Of a stretch of 35,310 nt of DNA, positions 32,366-35,310 are shown in pieces. The DNA is taken from assembly GCA_030066785.1 (NCBI GenBank), contig JASJAZ010000062.1, forward strand, positions 1-35,310, given 5' to 3'. The notes below the pieces were generated by a model. It had not been told where the DNA came from and did not search any database. It saw only the letters and a program-made list of their open reading frames with translations. The position numbers and the translations under genes were made by a program. Position 1 is the first letter of the stretch, and the number at the start of each line of letters is the position of its first letter. The stretch comes from Desulfobacterales bacterium. GTDB lineage: Bacteria > Desulfobacterota > Desulfobacteria > Desulfobacterales > JASJAZ01.

Positions 32366-35310
32366 TTATGCCATCTTAAACGATGGAATGAGGGTTTCGC
32401 CCAATGTGTTGATAAAATCAAGCGATGGCATGTCTCGAAAAACGCCATATTCAGAGCCTTGTGCCGGATTAATCCCGCGGATATACAAATAAATAACGCC
32501 GCCAAAATGATTTTCATAGCGATAGTCGGGTTGTCGTTGACGCAAGACCTGGTGAAGTGCCAGGGTGTATAGATGGTATTGCAGAAAATAGTAGCCTTGG
32601 ACCATACTGCGGGAAATTGATTCTTGGTGATAATTTGCAAAACTATTTCCTAACCAGTTGGATTTCCAATCAATTATAAAATATTGGTGGCCATAGCGGA
32701 TGATTAAATCGATATATCCCTTCATGTAGCCAGCCATGGGTGCAAAATCGAGTTTTCCCAGTGCTCGAGGAATCTCTGGTAATTGAAAAGTATGGCCATA
32801 CTTATTAAATTTTTGCTTTAATATATTATTTCTAACTAGTCTTAATGGATAATAAAATTCCATTTCTTTTTGACAGTCAGAATCTTTGATTGCGGTCAAA
32901 TTAAAACTGGGTTGGCTATTTATCAGCGGCACCGTCAAAACGTTGTGCACCATTTCATGAATCGTTTTTGTCCATTCAGATATAAAACCATATTCATCCA
33001 ATTTTTGTTGAATCAGATTCTGGAAATAAGACGCTGAATCCTGTTGAAAATCCATTTCTTCAAACAGAGCATGAAAAAAGGAGCCTACATGCGCTCCGCG
33101 CGGAAATGCGAATATGGATTTTGGCGTCGATGCTGATAAAGGTGTAAAATGATGCGTTGCGTCTGGTTTAGGAAACCCAATCACGTCATGGCACATTTCA
33201 TCGCCATCCGGCTGATCAGTGTCTGTAAACACCGTGTAATGCTCTAACCGCGGTGCAATCATTGCGGAATAACTGGCTAATTTCCAGGTTCGATCGATGT
33301 GGCCCTCAAACTTGGGTAATTGACCAATATCGAATGCTTTGGGCGTCTTTTTTATATCTGCCCATCGACCGGGTTGTAACAACGTCATTTGAATACTACC
33401 ATCTGATTGATCAATTAGACGGCGTAAATCATTTTGCAAATCTTCATCATTTACCAGCTTGAACAGCGTTTTAAGCCGTTGAACAATTTCATCGGCATTT
33501 AGACCGGGGAAAATGCCCGTATGCCGGGAATGAAACAAATAGGCCAGAGCAGAAGTTTCCGCCAGATTGATATGGCCCCAGGCCAAATAGCATTTTTTTC
33601 TGGCACGGGTTAAGGCTACATACAACAATCGTAAATTTTCAGCCAGTTGCTCTTTTTCACCAAGCTTAAAATGCCGTTTGAAACGATCAGAGCCAAGGTC
33701 AACTATATAATTTTGAATATTATCAGGATCATGAAATGCGACGCGATCCTTTCCGCGATGATGGGATGCATCCCAATTAAAAGGACAAAATACCACCGGA
33801 TACTCCAACCCTTTGCTTTTGTGAATCGTTATAATTTGAACCGTATGCTCGTCGCTTTCCAGCCGTAATAAATGCGCATCTGATTCCCGTGTAACCTGTT
33901 TTATTTGTGATGCAAACCACCTTATGAGCCCCCCCATTCCCAAATGGTGTTGATGTGATTCAAAATGCAACAGTTCGCCCAGATGCAATACATTGGTTAA
34001 TCGCCGTTCACCATCAGGCTGCGCCAACAGCCTCTCCTTGACATGTTCCTGGGATAGAAATTGTCGGAACATGGGCGTAAAACCGGTCCGGTGCCATTGG
34101 TCATGATATTTTTGAAAACGGTTATAGCGTTTATGCCACCAAGCCGGTTCGAGGCTGTTTAAATTCAATTGATCGGCCGCAACTCCCAATATATCCGTGA
34201 CCAAGGCCGTTCGAAATCGTGTTTCATCATTGGGGGTTGCAATGCTTTTTAAAATCCGGAGCACTTCACGCGCCTCATGCGATTCAAATATACTGGAATC
34301 GCTCTGTATACTAGCGGGAATACCCACAGATGCTAGCCGTTGGCGCATTAAAAGAGCCTGCTGGTTCGTGCGAACCAGTACGGCAATATCGCCGGGATTA
34401 TGCGACGGCAGTTTGCATTGCAATAATTTGGAGATTTCCGCGACTACGGCTTCCGCAACAATATCAGTGGCTTTTGATTTAGGAATCGGTTTAGATGTTG
34501 TCGAAAATTGCTCGGATGATAAATACCATAAATGCAGCGCCGGTTGATGCGATTCAGATTCCGGGGCATTTGATGTAACCGGTTGCCCGCTTACAAAGTC
34601 AATATGATTGAGAACAAATGGGCGATCTCGTTTATTAAAAATACAGTTAACCGCTTTGATCATAGCCGGCGTGCTCCGCCAATTATAAAACAGCGTGTAC
34701 TTGCTGTTTGCAGCGGCAGCCGCTTGAAGATAAGAAAATATATCCGCGCCCCTAAAACCGTAAATCGCCTGTTTAGGATCACCGATCAGAAATAGAATGC
34801 TATCCTTGGCTGAAAATATTTTTGAGAAAACATTATATTGTATAAAATCGGTATCTTGAAACTCATCTATTAAAGCTACTTTATAAGCTTGCTGAATGGT
34901 ACGCGTAAGTCGATACGATTGATTTGACCGGTCGATATCAAGCGCACGGTTCAATTTAACCAGTAAATCTGAAAAAAATTGGCAATTTTGATGTTGTTTC
35001 TTTTGCTCAAGAGCGCGTTTGGCAAATCGAAAAAACTCGGTTTTGTAAAATTGCAGCCGAGCCGCCATTTCATCTTCCAGGCGTTGCCCAAGATTATGGA
35101 GCGTGTCACACACGTCAAAAAAAGGGTGCTTTTCTGGTGTTTTATTTTTACGCGTGTATTGCTTGATGGCAGATGTGGTCAGTTTCGAAAAATGCTTAAA
35201 CAATGGAAACCCAATAAAATCGTAGGATACCAGTATATCGATTTTTTTTGCCATTTCATTAAGTTGCATATCACGCCTGGAGCTACCTGAAAATGGATGA
35301 GGCGTTTTGA
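32366..35310 (-). CDS. recB: Exodeoxyribonuclease V beta subunit (RecB helicase-nuclease), 5' end outside window
   Basis: The frame stays open past the ATG at 35269 to the right edge (the upstream codons read KTPHPFSGSSRRD), so the true start lies beyond the window; about 980 codons are visible. Absent because of that cut: the UvrD-type Walker A. Visible: motif II VALIDEFQDTDFIQY, motif III LIGDPKQAIYGFRGADIF, motif IV NWRSTPAMIKAV, motif V ITIHKSKGLEYPVVF, motif VI LLYVALTRARKKCYLAWG, and the C-terminal nuclease motif GYMKGYIDLIIRYG followed by IIDWKSNWLG with the catalytic Asp and Lys, plus LQYHLYTLALHQVLRQR. The nuclease appears intact. recC is expected further right. The 185-base gap to recD is larger than usual. 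Confidence 0.94.
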   Translation of the reverse strand, partial: KTPHPFSGSSRRDMQLNEMAKKIDILVSYDFIGFPLFKHFSKLTTSAIKQYTRKNKTPEKHPFFDVCDTLHNLGQRLEDEMAARLQFYKTEFFRFAKRALEQKKQHQNCQFFSDLLVKLNRALDIDRSNQSYRLTRTIQQAYKVALIDEFQDTDFIQYNVFSKIFSAKDSILFLIGDPKQAIYGFRGADIFSYLQAAAAANSKYTLFYNWRSTPAMIKAVNCIFNKRDRPFVLNHIDFVSGQPVTSNAPESESHQPALHLWYLSSEQFSTTSKPIPKSKATDIVAEAVVAEISKLLQCKLPSHNPGDIAVLVRTNQQALLMRQRLASVGIPASIQSDSSIFESHEAREVLRILKSIATPNDETRFRTALVTDILGVAADQLNLNSLEPAWWHKRYNRFQKYHDQWHRTGFTPMFRQFLSQEHVKERLLAQPDGERRLTNVLHLGELLHFESHQHHLGMGGLIRWFASQIKQVTRESDAHLLRLESDEHTVQIITIHKSKGLEYPVVFCPFNWDASHHRGKDRVAFHDPDNIQNYIVDLGSDRFKRHFKLGEKEQLAENLRLLYVALTRARKKCYLAWGHINLAETSALAYLFHSRHTGIFPGLNADEIVQRLKTLFKLVNDEDLQNDLRRLIDQSDGSIQMTLLQPGRWADIKKTPKAFDIGQLPKFEGHIDRTWKLASYSAMIAPRLEHYTVFTDTDQPDGDEMCHDVIGFPKPDATHHFTPLSASTPKSIFAFPRGAHVGSFFHALFEEMDFQQDSASYFQNLIQQKLDEYGFISEWTKTIHEMVHNVLTVPLINSQPSFNLTAIKDSDCQKEMEFYYPLRLVRNNILKQKFNKYGHTFQLPEIPRALGKLDFAPMAGYMKGYIDLIIRYGHQYFIIDWKSNWLGNSFANYHQESISRSMVQGYYFLQYHLYTLALHQVLRQRQPDYRYENHFGGVIYLYIRGINPAQGSEYGVFRDMPSLDFINTLGETLIPSFKMA

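Noticed and set aside
32236-32640. 134-codon minus-strand frame overlapping the recB 3' end
   Set aside because: It lies mostly inside recB in another frame and has no recognisable protein features.

Overview
The window reads like a chromosomal segment of a deltaproteobacterium (Desulfobacterota, perhaps Desulfobacterales). This is inferred from gene content: an MglA-type GTPase with a DUF4388/cyclic-nucleotide-domain protein, an acetyl-CoA synthetase beside a sodium:solute symporter, an ADP-forming acyl-CoA synthetase, and an Mla-type lipid transporter whose permease is fused to a STAS domain. No rRNA, tRNA, CRISPR array, insertion sequence or phage gene was found. Most of the window is moderately AT-rich. 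The first 3.8 kb (symporter and acs) is clearly richer in GC, and 4.62-4.94 kb is extremely AT-rich.

Layout. 1-4.6 kb, minus strand: a TetR-family regulator, AMP-forming acetyl-CoA synthetase and a sodium:solute symporter cut by the left edge; together they look like an acetate or short-chain acid uptake and activation locus. 4.9-5.7 kb, plus strand: two small membrane proteins of unknown role. 5.7-7.6 kb, minus: purC overlapping a ParB-domain gene. 7.7-10.4 kb, minus: a compact signalling operon (MglA-like GTPase, DUF4388 plus two cNMP-like domains, PilZ protein, YfcE-type phosphoesterase) that ends in a clear intrinsic terminator. 10.8-12.0 kb, minus: a TPR protein with a long Pro/Glu-rich linker. 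12.3-13.3 kb, plus: malate dehydrogenase. 13.3-17.1 kb, minus: uvrB-uvrC.

17.1-22.2 kb is the least explained part. A roughly 670-base leader region with two promoter-like sites and a perfect 9-bp inverted repeat precedes two tandem paralogous genes of no family I recognise. Then come a terminator-like hairpin, a two-level stem-loop, a 71-codon reading frame whose only well-placed start is ATA, and a 778-residue protein with a degenerate receiver domain and a very long coiled coil. That last architecture recalls FrzS and AglZ of Myxococcus, which work with MglA, and an MglA-like GTPase lies about 9 kb away.

22.2-35.3 kb: ispF (minus); an ADP-forming acyl-CoA synthetase with swapped subunit order, overlapped by a tiny Cys-rich gene (plus); a four-gene Mla/MCE lipid transport cluster (plus); then on the minus strand recB (5' end beyond the right edge), recD and fabH. 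RecB and RecD are the nuclease-helicase and second helicase of RecBCD; recC is not in the window and would be expected upstream of recB.
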